From an uncultured Roseobacter sp. (lineage in GTDB: Bacteria > Pseudomonadota > Alphaproteobacteria > Rhodobacterales > Rhodobacteraceae), in assembly GCF_947493125.1 (NCBI RefSeq), contig NZ_CANLQB010000007.1, positions 1-64,000 of the forward strand: 64,000 bases of DNA. Direction: 5' to 3'. The position numbers were made by a program, and so were the translations under genes. Shown here piece by piece: positions 63,549 through 64,000 of this stretch. Under the pieces are notes generated by a model. That model saw nothing but the letters and a program-made list of their open reading frames with translations, had not been told where the DNA came from and made no database searches. Within the stretch, counting starts at the first letter, position 1, and each line of letters begins with the position of its first letter.

Positions 63549-64000
63549 TTACGCCTGCGCCTTGGCATAGGCGAGACAGCCGAGCAGCGCCGCCTCATCC
63601 TGTGTGATCACCGAAACCGCCACGGGCGGCAGCTTTGATTTCACCGTTGGTTGGCCGCTCAGCACCTCTTTGAACAGCGCCCGTGCGGGGCTGGAAAGCA
63701 GGCCACGCACAACCGAGCCCGCAAGAAAGATGCCGCCCGACGGCATGTAGAGCAGCCGCAGGTCATGAATGAAGGCGCCCAGCATGCGGGCGTAGGTCTC
63801 GACCGACGCCCGTGCGTTATCGTCGCCCTGATTGGCGGCATCGATCACCTCGCGCGCATCGATCTTGGCCGCACCGGTTGCCGCGGCGTGCAATTCGGCG
63901 AGACCGGGCCCGCGCACCGCATCCTCGGCGCAGCGGACCCATGGCGTGGACGATCCCACGTAGGCATGCAGGTGGTCGGCCACACGGGTCGGGAGACTGC
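63549..64000 (-). CDS. glk: Glucokinase, C-terminal part (gene runs past window end)
   Basis: The minus-strand frame is open from the stop at 63549 to the window edge, about 150 codons. It reads STPWVRCAEDAVRGPGLAEL, DANQGDD-like segment AANQGDDNARASVETYARML, AFIHDLRLLYMPSGGIFLAG, SVVRGLLSSPARALFKEVLS and VSVITQDEAALLGCLAYAKA, matching the C-terminal half of the bacterial Glk family. It would phosphorylate glucose released together with galactose from melibiose or lactose. The frame continues upstream of the GTG at 63983, so the true start lies beyond 64000. It converges with the beta-galactosidase gene. Confidence 0.88.
   Translation of the reverse strand, partial: SLPTRVADHLHAYVGSSTPWVRCAEDAVRGPGLAELHAAATGAAKIDAREVIDAANQGDDNARASVETYARMLGAFIHDLRLLYMPSGGIFLAGSVVRGLLSSPARALFKEVLSGQPTVKSKLPPVAVSVITQDEAALLGCLAYAKAQA

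Overview
The window reads as a chromosomal segment of a marine alphaproteobacterium of the Rhodobacteraceae (Roseobacter group). The indications are the GC-rich coding sequence, the block aat / DUF2155 / mlaD-like / NDUFA12-like next to accB-accC, a GapR-type DUF2312 protein, an ScfR-type regulator, several branched-chain-type ABC transporters, a PhoX phosphatase and large RTX/Calx-beta surface proteins. This assignment rests on remembered family distributions; no search was run.

Region by region. (1) 1-8.0 kb: the first 1999 codons of a giant minus-strand RTX protein (six 197-residue modules, then Calx-beta repeats, cut by the window edge), followed by a decayed plus-strand relic of a lectin-like repeat protein. 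(2) 8.1-16.0 kb: a J-domain protein, a LysR regulator, a 1048-residue regulator fusing winged helix, degenerate cyclase, AAA ATPase and TPR-type helices, an atypical epimerase and an Old Yellow Enzyme. (3) 16.0-18.9 kb: a second RTX relic (minus strand) full of stops and frameshifts, then unassignable DNA. (4) 18.9-21.3 kb: gapR-like gene, a small membrane protein, a TIGR01244-type protein and an orphan FliM/FliN-type protein with a Leu-Pro-Asp repeat tail. (5) 21.4-35.4 kb: a set that looks like carboxylic-acid sensing and use: receiver, small membrane protein and symporter-fused histidine kinase; an ScfR-type regulator; a five-gene branched-chain-type ABC transporter; an acyl-CoA synthetase; and accB-accC. 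(6) 35.4-41.3 kb: housekeeping block with aat, DUF2155, an MlaD-like MCE protein, NDUFA12-like, RidA, clpX, clpP and a photolyase-like FAD protein of unusual architecture. (7) 41.3-49.6 kb: phoX with a possible Pho box and two downstream hairpins, then a second branched-chain-type ABC operon that contains a LysE exporter, and a ClbS/DfsB-like protein. (8) 49.7-64.0 kb: a probable delta-class carbonic anhydrase, then a galactoside utilisation locus: IclR regulator, carbohydrate ABC transporter, GH36 alpha-galactosidase, an SDR, DgoK, DgoA, an SMP-30 lactonase, GH42 beta-galactosidase and the C-terminal part of a glucokinase.

How the genes work together. The last locus gives an almost complete route: uptake of alpha- and beta-galactosides, cleavage to galactose, oxidation and lactone opening, then a De Ley-Doudoroff-type kinase and aldolase to pyruvate and glyceraldehyde 3-phosphate. 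Galactonate dehydratase is not in the window, and the SDR expected to supply galactose dehydrogenase has Asn where the catalytic Lys should be. The three RTX-type loci in the first 18 kb, one intact in the visible part and two dead, suggest a turnover zone for large secreted proteins.
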